Below are positions 1 to 7,256 of a DNA stretch of 64,000 nucleotides, piece by piece. Source of the DNA: Pseudalkalibacillus salsuginis (GTDB taxonomy: Bacteria; Bacillota; Bacilli; Bacillales; Fictibacillaceae); the NCBI RefSeq assembly GCF_021646685.1, contig NZ_JAKJHW010000007.1, forward strand, positions 1-64,000. The letters are read 5' to 3'. Each line of letters starts with the position of its first letter. The first letter of the stretch is position 1. Both the position numbers and the translations under genes were made by a program. The notes under the pieces were generated by a model, which was given only the letters and a program-made list of their open reading frames with translations, ran no database searches and was not told where the DNA came from.

Positions 1-236
1 GATCAGCCACGAAGGTCACTGGAAGTCCTACGAGGAGGCTCTTGCCGCCACAGGAGGACTGAAGTGATCCAAGTGGTTGGGCGTTGGAGCTAGACATCAA
101 GAAAAGCGCAAACGCCCTGATCAGCCACGAAGGTCACTGGAAGTCCTACGAGGAGGCTCTTGCCGCCACAGGAGGACTGAAGTGATCCAAGTGGTTGGGC
201 GTTGGAGCTAGACATCACTTCACCGCAAAATTTTAC
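1..236. repeat. Tandem pair of a ~118-bp intergenic repeat
   Basis: Two head-to-tail copies begin at 1 and 119. They are identical for about 99 bases (from GATCAGCCACGAAGG to GGAGCTAGACATCA). The second copy runs on into CTTCACCGC. The joint carries AAAAGCGCAAACGCCC, whose AACGCCC can pair with GGGCGTT near the end of each unit, so one unit folds as a closed stem-loop. A diverged third copy lies at 58967-59148. No start codon with a ribosome binding site is seen in it. This is a dispersed repeat, not a gene. Confidence 0.85.
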
Positions 237-253
237 TTTCTAATCCATTAAAA

Positions 254-287
254 GAAGGAGCTGATCAAGTCAGCTCCTTCTTTTTTT
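254..287 (+). terminator. Hairpin with T-run, overlapping the vanZ-like 3' end
   Basis: An 11-bp stem (254-264 with 270-280) has a 5-base loop and is followed by seven T on the + strand. On the - strand the same hairpin is followed by TTTTA, so it can work both ways. The stop codon of the - strand gene lies in the loop and 3' arm. Confidence 0.8.
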
Positions 288-749
288 GAAATTCCTCTCA
301 TATATCCTATAGAAAAACGCAATTATTTTATAAGCAATCAATCCTGTCAATCCACCTAATCCATTCAACAATATATCGTCTATATCAAAAATTCGGTTGG
401 CGTAATAGAATTGCAGCAGTTCGATCAAACCGCTCACCCCGAAGGAGATGAAGAACATCTTCCTAAAAGAATCAAGCCATCGGAACATCAATGGCAACAA
501 AAAGCCTAACGGCATGAACAATAGTAGATTACCGATTACATTTTTGAAGATCAGCCAATAGTTCCCGCTTCGCCACATCAATCGGATGCTATCGAGCAGG
601 ACCAGATTAAAGGATTTTCCATAAACATAATAGTTGAAGGTGAACAAAGTAGAATAGATCAACACTGCTAAATAACAGATAAACAGGATCGCTCCTATCC
701 ATCGCCACTTCATCCGGGCATATTCTCTTGTTGCTTTTTGTATCTGCAT
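270..749 (-). CDS. VanZ-like family membrane protein
   Basis: A 159-residue protein with four hydrophobic segments (about residues 15-35, 65-88, 95-115 and 125-147) in the VanZ arrangement, including the stretch GNLLLFMPLGFLLP and an acidic FDIDDILLN turn before the last helix. VanZ gives low teicoplanin resistance in enterococci; most Bacillus homologues have no known function. The start has AAAGGAG nine bases upstream. The stop lies inside the terminator hairpin. It stands alone, next to the tandem repeat. Confidence 0.85.
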   Translation of the reverse strand: MQIQKATREYARMKWRWIGAILFICYLAVLIYSTLFTFNYYVYGKSFNLVLLDSIRLMWRSGNYWLIFKNVIGNLLLFMPLGFLLPLMFRWLDSFRKMFFISFGVSGLIELLQFYYANRIFDIDDILLNGLGGLTGLIAYKIIAFFYRIYERNFKKRRS

Positions 750-1060
750 AAGATTCTGCTCCTTTGCTCCTACCCTTCACAAAACTAGGAATAGTGTACC
801 ATATAAAGAAAGTTTGACATAGCAAAGGTTGAGCTAATACTGAAGAAAGGATGTCTTCAAGTGTAAAAAAACAGGGACTTGCAGTAATAGTCTATGAGCG
901 CTTGACTGTTTTTAGGCTCTAATTCTTCAAGTATTCAGCTAAAAAGAAGCTCGATCCTTTGATTTTACTGTAAATATAGAGGTTAAGCACTAAACTCCAT
1001 CATCTACAAAAGTGCCTGATTGAACTACAACCAAAAAATAAAACTGCTTCTTCAACATAT

Positions 1061-1160
1061 AAAGAAAACTTGGCAAAGCCAAGCCTTTAGCGCAGGCTGA
1101 GCATTAGTTGGTGCTTATATTGAAGAAAGTATTTTATACTTTCTTTAAATGCAAAAAAGG
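1061..1160. repeat. Dispersed hairpin repeat, copy A
   Basis: Contains CTTGGCAAAGCCAAGC, then GGCTGAGC..TTAG, then the perfect hairpin GAAAGTATTTTATACTTTC at 1125-1143, followed by TTTAAATGCA. The same order occurs at 28591-28663 with an identical 19-base hairpin. Weaker matches are at about 806-870 and 40315-40352. No ORF lies in it. Confidence 0.7.
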
Positions 1161-1270
1161 TCACCTTGCTTTAAGCGAGGTACTTTTTACTCACAACATT
1201 CGTGCATTGCTACAAACTGCGACCGTATGCATGAATAAAAAGACCTATACCCAAAAGCAAAGTGACCCTT
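1153..1270 (-). terminator. Long-stem, large-loop hairpin with T-run after the BrkB-family gene
   Basis: Read on the - strand, arms at about 1253-1269 and 1158-1173 (AAGGGTCACTTTGCTTT against AAAGCAAGGTGACCTT) form an imperfect stem of about 16 bp closing a loop of about 80 bases, followed by TTTTTTGC. It lies 117 bases after the BrkB-family stop. It acts as a terminator in form; the large folded loop could also be a stable 3' RNA. Confidence 0.55.
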
Positions 1271-1386
1271 TCATCATAGAACCTTAACTACTATCGATAA
1301 TGACCGCTCAAAAGCCCTTTCTAAAAATGAACGGAATTCCTCAACTCGAAATTTCGCCCCTTCATCTCAGAGGTTTTCGCCAATGA

Positions 1387-2211
1387 TCAGGTATTTTTCT
1401 GGAGTTCATTGAATGTCGCATTTACTTCCCCCCCGATGATGACCATCAGCCCTGAAACATAAAACCAAAGCATCAAGACAATGACCCCGCCAAGACTTCC
1501 ATAAGTGGCACTAAAATTCGCGAAATTATTGACGTAAAAAGAAAATGCCCAGGATACGAACTGCCAACCCATTGTAGCTATAACAGCTCCGATCCAGACA
1601 TTCTTCACCCTTAAACGTTTGTTCGGTGCAACAAAATATATAATTGTGATGACACACACAATAACGAGCGTACTAAGTACCCATCTGAGAGCATTCCATA
1701 TCGCTTCCCAGTGGGGGAGTCCGAGATATCCGAATATGTGGCCGATCATCTGGCCGAAAACCGGAAGAGCCATAGCAACGAATATGATAAGCAGCATGCC
1801 GAGCGTCAACATCATCGCAACTGCTCTTGCAACGATGAAATTTCGGCTTTCCTCAACATCATAAGCTTTATTCAAGGCCCTGATTACGGCATTCATGCCA
1901 TTAGAAGCGGTCCATAGGGTAGCGATGATCCCGACTGAAAGGATCGCTCCACCCTGATTATTGATGATTTCCGTATTCTCTTTGACGATATTCATCAACT
2001 CCGGCGGTCCATAGAGTTGTATAAAAGTAAACAATCGATTATGGTCCAAGATTGTCGTAAGGATCGTTACCGTGACAATCAGAAATGGGAAGAGTGACAG
2101 CAGAAAATAAAAAGCAAGCTGTGCTGCTAAATCGGTTACACCGTCATCTTGTATCCGTCGGAATAAATCCTTCCAGAATATCTTTTTCGATGGCTGCTTC
2201 AATCTTTCCAC
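1387..2211 (-). CDS. yfkH: YihY/BrkB family membrane protein
   Basis: A polytopic membrane protein of the YihY/BrkB family (once named ribonuclease BN in error); function unknown. Seen are the family signature around DLAAQLAFYFLLSLFPFL, about six transmembrane segments, and a conserved YGSLGGVIVLMLWFYVSG stretch near the C-terminus. The reading frame opens at a TTG at 2226, but GGGGGGAG lies just before GTG 2211, which I take as the start (MERLKQPSKK). In B. subtilis yfkH is linked with the phosphatase gene yfkJ; a yfkJ relative lies at 3218-3682 here, which supports the identification. Confidence 0.85.
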   Translation of the reverse strand: MERLKQPSKKIFWKDLFRRIQDDGVTDLAAQLAFYFLLSLFPFLIVTVTILTTILDHNRLFTFIQLYGPPELMNIVKENTEIINNQGGAILSVGIIATLWTASNGMNAVIRALNKAYDVEESRNFIVARAVAMMLTLGMLLIIFVAMALPVFGQMIGHIFGYLGLPHWEAIWNALRWVLSTLVIVCVITIIYFVAPNKRLRVKNVWIGAVIATMGWQFVSWAFSFYVNNFANFSATYGSLGGVIVLMLWFYVSGLMVIIGGEVNATFNELQKNT

Positions 2212-2302
2212 AACCACTCCCCCCAATCCATAGGCTTATAAGAAGCCACCTTTATCTGTCATTTCTGAACTAAGCTAGGATGCTCGGTTCATGGACCTAT
2301 TT

Positions 2303-2770
2303 CTAATATTTATTTTCGTCAAGGTCAGGTATGTCCGTTAATTCCTTCCCAGCTTCTCTCACTTTGCCGGAAACATCCCTCAGCTCTCCGCCAACCTCTT
2401 TCATGCTGGAATACGTCTCGACAGAATGCTGGCGAACTTCGTCAACTTTCTGGATGACTTCTCTCACTTCACGGGATAAATCATTCAACGCTTTTGATGT
2501 AGTGTCCATCGTATGCTTTACAGTCTCCATGATGACCGATGGATCTTCCCTTACTGTCCTGTATAGGGATGTTGTCTGGTCCTTTATTCTTGCTGATCTT
2601 GTCTGGACATTTTTTCGTGTGTTCTTATCGATCAACGCTGCCATTCCTCCGACAGCCGCACCGATCAGGATTCCTTTCCAAAGGAAAGAGCCCTCTTTCT
2701 TTTGATTCATACTAACTGGTACGGCTTGGTTTACTTTTTGTTGATCTTGTGTGTATACAGATTGAGCCAT
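2303..2770 (-). CDS. YtxH-like small stress-type protein
   Basis: A 155-residue protein with a short N-terminal segment, one glycine-rich hydrophobic helix (about 30-46, FLWKGILIGAAVGGMAAL) and a long charged helix likely to be coiled coil. This is the pattern of YtxH-domain proteins, many of which belong to the sigma-B stress group in Bacillus. The start follows AAAGGAGAGATC. It is read toward the BrkB-family gene with a gap of about 90 bases and is divergent from the GlsB-type gene, so it may be cotranscribed with yfkH. No enzymatic motif is seen. Confidence 0.7.
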   Translation of the reverse strand: MAQSVYTQDQQKVNQAVPVSMNQKKEGSFLWKGILIGAAVGGMAALIDKNTRKNVQTRSARIKDQTTSLYRTVREDPSVIMETVKHTMDTTSKALNDLSREVREVIQKVDEVRQHSVETYSSMKEVGGELRDVSGKVREAGKELTDIPDLDENKY

Positions 2771-2850
2771 AAATGATCTCTCCTTTTTTTATTGTTGAAT
2801 AATAGTTAATTTCCCCTGTTCTTGAAAAACCAAAACATCTGGAGAAAATT

Positions 2851-2876
2851 GTTTAGAGAATTTTTTGGCAGGGAAT
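2851..2876 (+). promoter_or_regulatory. Sigma-B-type promoter
   Basis: GTTTAG at 2851-2856 and GGGAAT at 2871-2876 are spaced by 14 bases. The sigma-B consensus is GTTTAA-N12..14-GGGTAT, so there is one mismatch in each box. It ends 47 bases before the GlsB-type start codon. Confidence 0.65.
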
Positions 2877-2923
2877 GAAAAATTATAAATATAAAACTAA
2901 AAATCAAAAGGAGGAAGAGGCAT

Positions 2924-3187
2924 ATGTCATTTATTTGGACCTTGATCATAGGCGGAATCATCGGTTGGTTAGCGGGCATTATCATCGGACGGGATGTACC
3001 TGGAGGCATCATCGGAAATGTCATTGCCGGTATTATCGGGGCATGGCTCGGTACATTACTACTCGGTTCATGGGGACCTTCTCTTGGAGGTCTGGCATTA
3101 ATACCGGCGCTGATCGGTGCCATTATTGTCGTCCTCTTACTGAGTATGATCATGAAACGGACAAGAAGGCCGAGTCGACATCATTGA
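2924..3187 (+). CDS. GlsB/YeaQ/YmgE family stress membrane protein
   Basis: An 87-residue very hydrophobic protein with three membrane segments rich in GIIG/GxxG motifs (IIGGIIGWLAGIIIG, GGIIGNVIAGIIGAWLG, ALIGAIIVVLLL) and a basic tail ending RRPSRHH. This is the transglycosylase-associated/GlsB family, small membrane proteins induced by general stress with unknown mechanism. The start has AAAAGGAGGAAGAGG upstream. A sigma-B-type promoter precedes it and a terminator follows it, so it looks monocistronic. Confidence 0.9.
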   Translation: MSFIWTLIIGGIIGWLAGIIIGRDVPGGIIGNVIAGIIGAWLGTLLLGSWGPSLGGLALIPALIGAIIVVLLLSMIMKRTRRPSRHH

Positions 3188-3205
3188 TCAAAAAAAATTC
3201 ATAGC

Positions 3206-3244
3206 GAGATCGGCTCATCAAAAGAGCCGGTCTCTTTTCATTTT
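3206..3244 (+). terminator. Terminator of the GlsB-type gene
   Basis: GAGATCGGCTC (3206-3216) pairs with GAGCCGGTCTC (3224-3234, one G-T pair) and is followed by TTTTCATTTT. It overlaps the 3' end of the convergent phosphatase-like gene. Confidence 0.85.
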
Positions 3245-3682
3245 GTGTTTGATAAAATGTTCACAGCCGATTGTGACCAGGTTGAATGCTTCATTAAAAT
3301 TCCCCGTCAAGTAAGGATCCGGTATATCGACCTCTTTTTGATCGGCAACATAATCAAGGAGCCTTGCGATTGTACCTGTCTGACGCATTCCAGCCAGACG
3401 ATGCAATTCACCAACAGTTTCAGCATCCATGGCAAGGATGAAATCAAATGTCTCCAGTTCCTCTACTCTGACCTGCCTGCTTTCTTTTTGATCAAAGGGA
3501 ATTTTTTTATCGGTTAAAAATTGAACCGTTTCTTCATGGGGAAATTCACCCACATGCCAATCTCTCGCGGCTGCTGTATCAACTTCAATCTGATGCCCCT
3601 CAATCTTGCACTTTTCCTTTAAAACCGCTTCCGCAATCGGAGCTCGGCATATTCCGCCAAGAGAAACAAATAGGACCTTCAT
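3218..3682 (-). CDS. yfkJ: LMW protein-tyrosine-phosphatase homologue lacking the catalytic Cys
   Basis: A 154-residue protein with the full fold signature of low-molecular-weight phosphotyrosine phosphatases. The P-loop, normally V-C-L-G-N-I-C-R-S-P, reads VSLGGICRAP at residues 6-15: the nucleophilic Cys is Ser (codon TCT), Asn is Gly and Ser is Ala. The P-loop Arg and the general-acid Asp in IPDPYLTGNF are kept. The family needs the Cys for its phospho-enzyme step, so normal phosphatase activity is not expected. It may bind phosphotyrosine proteins without cleaving them, or be decaying; the otherwise intact frame favours retained function. Closest in pattern to B. subtilis YfkJ. Confidence 0.85.
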   Translation of the reverse strand: MKVLFVSLGGICRAPIAEAVLKEKCKIEGHQIEVDTAAARDWHVGEFPHEETVQFLTDKKIPFDQKESRQVRVEELETFDFILAMDAETVGELHRLAGMRQTGTIARLLDYVADQKEVDIPDPYLTGNFNEAFNLVTIGCEHFIKHKMKRDRLF

Positions 3683-3840
3683 CCTTTACACTTCCCCTTC
3701 TCTGAATTCATATTAGTTATTGTATGAAAAATCGATTTTTTATGAGGTTGTCCAACATTTTCTTATAAGTTAAAAGGCATGTTTCCCTCTTGTGTAGAAT
3801 ATTAAAATAGTAACCATATATAGATAGGAGGACAAACACA

Positions 3841-5196
3841 ATGACGCAGTTTGAAGATTTTTTAGGGCAAGTGAGTGGTTGGGTATGGGGTCCCTGGCTC
3901 CTCGTATTACTCGTCGGGACTGGTATTTTCCTGACATTCCGACTCAGCTTCTTACAGTTTTCATTATTACCTTATTCCTTAAAACTTGCTTTTTCCAAAA
4001 AGCAGGACAAAAAGTCTGAAGGAGATATTTCACACTTCCAGGCCCTGATGACAGCATTAGCAGCTACGATCGGTACAGGTAATATCGCCGGGGTTGCAAC
4101 GGCTGTATTCATCGGCGGACCAGGCGCCGTCCTCTGGATGTGGCTCAGTGCTCTGTTCGGTATGGCGACAAAGTATGCCGAAGCGATTTTAGCTGTAAAA
4201 TACCGAGTCAAAAACAAGAATGGGGAAATGTCCGGCGGTCCGATGTACTACTTGGACAAAGGATTGAATGCAAAGTGGCTTGGTGTCTTGTTTGCCTTTT
4301 TCGGTGCCTTTGCCGCATTCGGAATTGGGAACATGGTCCAATCCAATTCTGTTGCAGATGCAGTCCAGACGACTTTCAATGTTCCTGGCTGGGCGACAGG
4401 CTTGATCTTGATGGTCTTGACTGGTCTCGTCATCCTTGGTGGTATCAAGAGTATAGGCCGTGTTGTTGCTTACTTGGTTCCATTCATGGCTCTCTTTTAT
4501 GTCGTCGGTGGGCTTGTGATCTTATTCATGAACCTTGATCTCGTCCCCGGTGCCGTCGGCTTGATCTTCAGTGATGCCTTTACAGGAGAAGCTGTTGCTG
4601 GTGGTGCACTAGGTGCAGTCATTCGTTGGGGTGTGGCTCGTGGAGTGTTCTCGAACGAAGCTGGTTTAGGTTCAGCGCCGATTGCGGCGGCTGCTGCAAA
4701 AACGGACTTCCCGGCACGCCAGGCACTGGTATCGATGACACAGGTATTCATCGATACGATCGTTGTCTGTTCGATCACTGGAATCACGCTCGTCATGGGT
4801 GATATGTATCAAGGTGATCTGAATGGTGCCGCACTTACAACAGAAACATTCAGAAGCTTCCTTGGCGCACCAGGTGCCTTTATCGTAACGATCGGTATCA
4901 TCCTTTTTGCATATTCGACTGTTTTAGGATGGTCTTATTACGGGGAAAAATGTTTTTCGTACCTTTTTGGAGACAATTCAGTGAAGTATTATAGATTATT
5001 GTTTGTGATAGCAGTCTTTGTCGGGACAACTGTTTCTCTCAATGTTGTCTGGGCACTTGCGGATATCTTCAACGGTTTGATGGCGATCCCGAACTTGATC
5101 GGACTTCTCGGCCTATCGGGTGTGGTCGTTGCCGAAACGAAGAGATTCCTTGCTGTGAAAAAACAAGAACAAAAGCAAACCTCACAATCAGCATAA
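3841..5196 (+). CDS. Sodium:alanine/glycine symporter (AGCS family)
   Basis: A 451-residue carrier with about 11 membrane segments. Family landmarks seen: FQALMTALAATIGTGNIAGVA (residues about 62-82), GGPGAVLWMW, GMATKYAEA, GGPMYYLDKG, and RWGVARGVFSNEAGLGSAP with the conserved SNEAGLG. It couples uptake of a small neutral amino acid to sodium in the cytoplasmic membrane. The start has ATAGGAGGACAAACAC upstream and a terminator follows, so it is monocistronic. A second, quite different member lies at 59718-61139. Substrate cannot be fixed from sequence. Confidence 0.9.
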   Translation: MTQFEDFLGQVSGWVWGPWLLVLLVGTGIFLTFRLSFLQFSLLPYSLKLAFSKKQDKKSEGDISHFQALMTALAATIGTGNIAGVATAVFIGGPGAVLWMWLSALFGMATKYAEAILAVKYRVKNKNGEMSGGPMYYLDKGLNAKWLGVLFAFFGAFAAFGIGNMVQSNSVADAVQTTFNVPGWATGLILMVLTGLVILGGIKSIGRVVAYLVPFMALFYVVGGLVILFMNLDLVPGAVGLIFSDAFTGEAVAGGALGAVIRWGVARGVFSNEAGLGSAPIAAAAAKTDFPARQALVSMTQVFIDTIVVCSITGITLVMGDMYQGDLNGAALTTETFRSFLGAPGAFIVTIGIILFAYSTVLGWSYYGEKCFSYLFGDNSVKYYRLLFVIAVFVGTTVSLNVVWALADIFNGLMAIPNLIGLLGLSGVVVAETKRFLAVKKQEQKQTSQSA

Positions 5197-5207
5197 GATA
5201 AATGGAG

Positions 5208-5246
5208 AAGACCCAATGGGCGTAAATGCCTTTTGGGTCTTTTTTA
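5208..5246 (+). terminator. Terminator of the AGCS gene
   Basis: AAGACCCAA (5208-5216) pairs with TTGGGTCTT (5233-5241), followed by T5 on the + strand. Confidence 0.85.
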
Positions 5247-5263
5247 TGGTTCCATATGCCAAT

Positions 5264-5368
5264 CACCGATAAAAATTGGATTTGCTCCGATAAATTCCAG
5301 ATTTGCACCGGAAAAATCCGAATTTGCACCGATAAAATCCGGATTTGCTACCAAATATCCAAACTCCC
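5264..5368. repeat. 21-bp periodic intergenic array 1 (core CACCGATAAAAT)
   Basis: Units begin at 5264, 5285, 5306, 5327 and 5348, exactly 21 bases apart. Each follows the pattern CNCCGATAAA.TCC.GATTTG with a few changes; the fifth is degenerate. The array fills the gap between the convergent AGCS and yjbQ genes. One frame is open and would give a seven-residue peptide repeat, but there is no ribosome binding site, so I do not call a gene. Confidence 0.85.
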
Positions 5369-5411
5369 GAAAATGGAAAGACGCACCCCACTGGATGAGT
5401 CCTTCCTATAA

Positions 5412-5813
5412 TCAACCTTCGATTACTTTTACATAGTAGTTGCGTGTCCGAGGTCCATCAAATTCACAGAAATAGATACCTTGCCATGTTCCAAGGATCG
5501 GTTTCCCATCCTCTATGATCACTATTTGTGAGCTTCCCACCGTACTCGCTTTCAAATGAGATGCAGAATTCCCTTCAGCGTGTCTATATTTTTCATGTTC
5601 CCAAGGATAGACTTCATTCAACCTCATCAACATATCATGCTTCACATCGGGATCCGCATTTTCGTTAATGGTGATTCCTGCAGTTGTATGGGCGCAATAG
5701 ATATAAGCAACCCCATTGGTAATCCCGCTTTTTTTGATCAGGTCCTTTACCGTGGACGTCACGTCAAGCATATCATCATGGCTATTTGTTTGGATGGACT
5801 GTTTATAGAGCAT
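5412..5813 (-). CDS. yjbQ: YjbQ/UPF0047 family protein
   Basis: A 133-residue protein of the YjbQ family, some members of which show weak thiamine-phosphate synthase activity in vitro; the physiological role is unknown. Seen are [22 protein letters not shown] with the conserved His and the Glu/Asp pair, the H(A)[11 protein letters not shown] segment and [15 protein letters not shown] near the end, the family's metal-site motifs. The frame is open further upstream, but GAGGAGGTAACG directly precedes ATG 5813. It begins three bases after the rsgA stop, so the two are probably cotranscribed. Confidence 0.9.
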   Translation of the reverse strand: MLYKQSIQTNSHDDMLDVTSTVKDLIKKSGITNGVAYIYCAHTTAGITINENADPDVKHDMLMRLNEVYPWEHEKYRHAEGNSASHLKASTVGSSQIVIIEDGKPILGTWQGIYFCEFDGPRTRNYYVKVIEG

Positions 5814-5815
5814 CG

Positions 5816-6865
5816 TTACCTCCTCATGCTTTTCGTAATCTTCTTCCATTTCGCTTTCTCTTCCAGCTTTGCTTTCTGATCATTCTTCCGCTCCAGATAA
5901 GCAAGTTCGCGTTGTAATTTTTTATAGGACGCATACCTTTCTGCCGTCAATTCACCAGTGTCAATCGCTGTTTTTACCGCGCATCCTGGTTCGTTCTCAT
6001 GCTGACAGTCCCTGAACTTGCACACGTCAGCAAGTGCCTCCACATCCCGGAAGCTTTCGGATAACCCATCATTCGTATTCCACAATTGAAGCTCTCTCAT
6101 ACCAGGTGTGTCAATCATTGATCCCCCCTGTGGCAAAAGGAACAGTTCCCTGTGGGTCGTTGTATGCTTCCCTTTATCATCGCCCTCACGGATTTCTTTC
6201 ACCTTCTGTATATCTGACCCGTATAACCGGTTCACCATGGTCGATTTCCCTGCACCTGACGAACCGAGCAATGCCACTGTTTTACCTTCCGAAAGATAAG
6301 GTGTGAGCTCATCAATCCCCTCGCCTGTTTCAGAGCTTATGATATGGACTGGAAGACCGATAGCCACTGTTTCTACATCATTTACCCGTTCCTGGATATT
6401 TTCACACAAATCCGCTTTACTTAGCACGATTACCGGGTTAGCTCCGCTTTCCCATGCCATCAATAGGTATCGCTCAATCCTTCTGACATTGAAATCCTTA
6501 TTAAGTGCATTTACTAGAAACACTGTATCGATATTCGTTGCGATGATCTGTTCTTCTGTTGTCACACCAGCAATCTTCCTGGAAAATTTACTGGTTCTCT
6601 GCAGGATGGCATGAATTGTGGCTGCCCGATCATTTTCTCGGATCTGACACATGACCCAATCACCCACCGCCGGATAATCTTCACGCTCGGTAGCTTCAAA
6701 ATTCATTTTACCAGATATGGAGCCGAGGATTTCACCATGTTTTGTCAACAAGGTGTACATTCCCTTATGCTCTAACGCAACTCTACCCGGCTCATAACCT
6801 TTATTTATCCATTCGTTTGCTTGTTCAATACGTTCCTCATTAAATCCTAATTGTTGTAAATTCAA
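5816..6865 (-). CDS. rsgA: Ribosome small-subunit-dependent GTPase A
   Basis: A circularly permuted GTPase that helps late 30S subunit maturation. Order seen: N-terminal OB-fold (to about residue 100), G4-like VLSKADL (about 156), P-loop GSSGAGKST (about 201-209), DTPGMRE switch, then a C-terminal zinc site [14 protein letters not shown]. At 349 residues it is longer than the usual ~295-residue Bacillus RsgA and resembles the longer form. The start is TTG at 6865 with TAGGAGG nine bases upstream. It lies upstream of yjbQ and downstream of two terminators that end the small transcript at 6.9-7.25 kb. Confidence 0.92.
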   Translation of the reverse strand: MNLQQLGFNEERIEQANEWINKGYEPGRVALEHKGMYTLLTKHGEILGSISGKMNFEATEREDYPAVGDWVMCQIRENDRAATIHAILQRTSKFSRKIAGVTTEEQIIATNIDTVFLVNALNKDFNVRRIERYLLMAWESGANPVIVLSKADLCENIQERVNDVETVAIGLPVHIISSETGEGIDELTPYLSEGKTVALLGSSGAGKSTMVNRLYGSDIQKVKEIREGDDKGKHTTTHRELFLLPQGGSMIDTPGMRELQLWNTNDGLSESFRDVEALADVCKFRDCQHENEPGCAVKTAIDTGELTAERYASYKKLQRELAYLERKNDQKAKLEEKAKWKKITKSMRR

Positions 6866-6901
6866 TTCGATTTCCTCCTATTTTTAAAAGAACATCATAA
6901 T

Positions 6902-6935
6902 AAAAAAAACCACCGGAAAAAATCACCCGATGGTT
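6902..6935 (-). terminator. Second of two tandem terminators after the 28-codon ORF
   Basis: On the - strand AACCATCGG (6935-6927) pairs with CCGGTGGTT (6916-6908), followed by TTTTTTTTA. It lies 37 bases upstream of the rsgA TTG start. Confidence 0.8.
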
Positions 6936-6949
6936 TGTTCAAACGATAT

Positions 6950-6979
6950 AAAAAACCACAGGCCGTGCACAGCCCATGG
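6950..6979 (-). terminator. First of two tandem terminators after the 28-codon ORF
   Basis: On the - strand CCATGGGCT (6979-6971) pairs with GGCCTGTGG (6964-6956) around GTGCAC, followed by six T. Placed about 125 bases after the small ORF. Confidence 0.8.
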
Positions 6980-7028
6980 ATCTGTTCATTAATAATAGAA
7001 AGAAATCGATAATAACCGAGTAACGATC

Positions 7029-7082
7029 ACTGCCTAAAAGCGTCACGTCCTGTGACAACGGCAGTACTAGCACGTCATGTGC
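7029..7082 (-). other. Two hairpins in the tail of the small transcript
   Basis: The first, GCACATGACGTGC (7082-7070), has arms GCAC/GTGC. The second is nested: ACTGCC/GGCAGT outside (7065-7060 with 7034-7029) and GTCAC/GTGAC inside, with loop AGGAC. Both share the pattern CACANGACGTG. They lie between the small ORF stop and the tandem terminators. Confidence 0.6.
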
Positions 7083-7101
7083 GTCGAAAATTCACCGCTA
7101 A

Positions 7102-7188
7102 TCATTTGGTTACTTGTTTAATTTCCTTAAACAGGGGCTGTGCATCATATACAATTGGTGAATAGTCCATCTCGATGAATTTGTACAT
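7102..7188 (-). CDS. Small ORF, 28 codons, unknown
   Basis: ATG at 7188 follows GAAGGAGGTTTTGTATT, a strong ribosome binding site, and a near-perfect sigma-A promoter lies about 30 bases further up. The peptide begins MYKFIEMDYSPIVYD and ends with a basic KQVTK; it has no signal peptide or membrane segment. I do not recognise it. It is followed by two hairpins and two terminators, so the unit may be a small protein gene, a dual-function RNA, or a leader of rsgA. Confidence 0.6.
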   Translation of the reverse strand: MYKFIEMDYSPIVYDAQPLFKEIKQVTK

Positions 7189-7225
7189 AATACAAAACCT
7201 CCTTCAAATCCGTTAATCTGTTTCC

Positions 7226-7254
7226 ATTATATGCTACCCATTTAAGAATGTAAA
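7226..7254 (-). promoter_or_regulatory. Strong sigma-A promoter of the small transcript
   Basis: On the - strand TTTACA (7254-7249), a 17-base spacer and TATAAT (7231-7226): one mismatch from full consensus. It lies directly behind the tadC stop codon, so the small transcript does not depend on the pilus operon. Confidence 0.85.
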
Positions 7255-7256
7255 TA

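Larger units (their letters stand above)
750..1386. other. Gene-free stretch with repeats and a long-stem hairpin
   Basis: No convincing ORF is present in this 637-bp stretch. It holds a degenerate copy (about 806-870) and a good copy (1061-1160) of a dispersed hairpin repeat, and a long inverted repeat (1153-1270) that ends the BrkB-family transcript. The part 870-1060 is AT-rich without structure that I can see. Confidence 0.6.

Noticed and set aside
5226-5411. Open frame through array 1 giving a seven-residue peptide repeat
   Set aside because: The period of 21 is a multiple of three, so one frame stays open by itself. There is no ribosome binding site and the other arrays do not code for a similar peptide.
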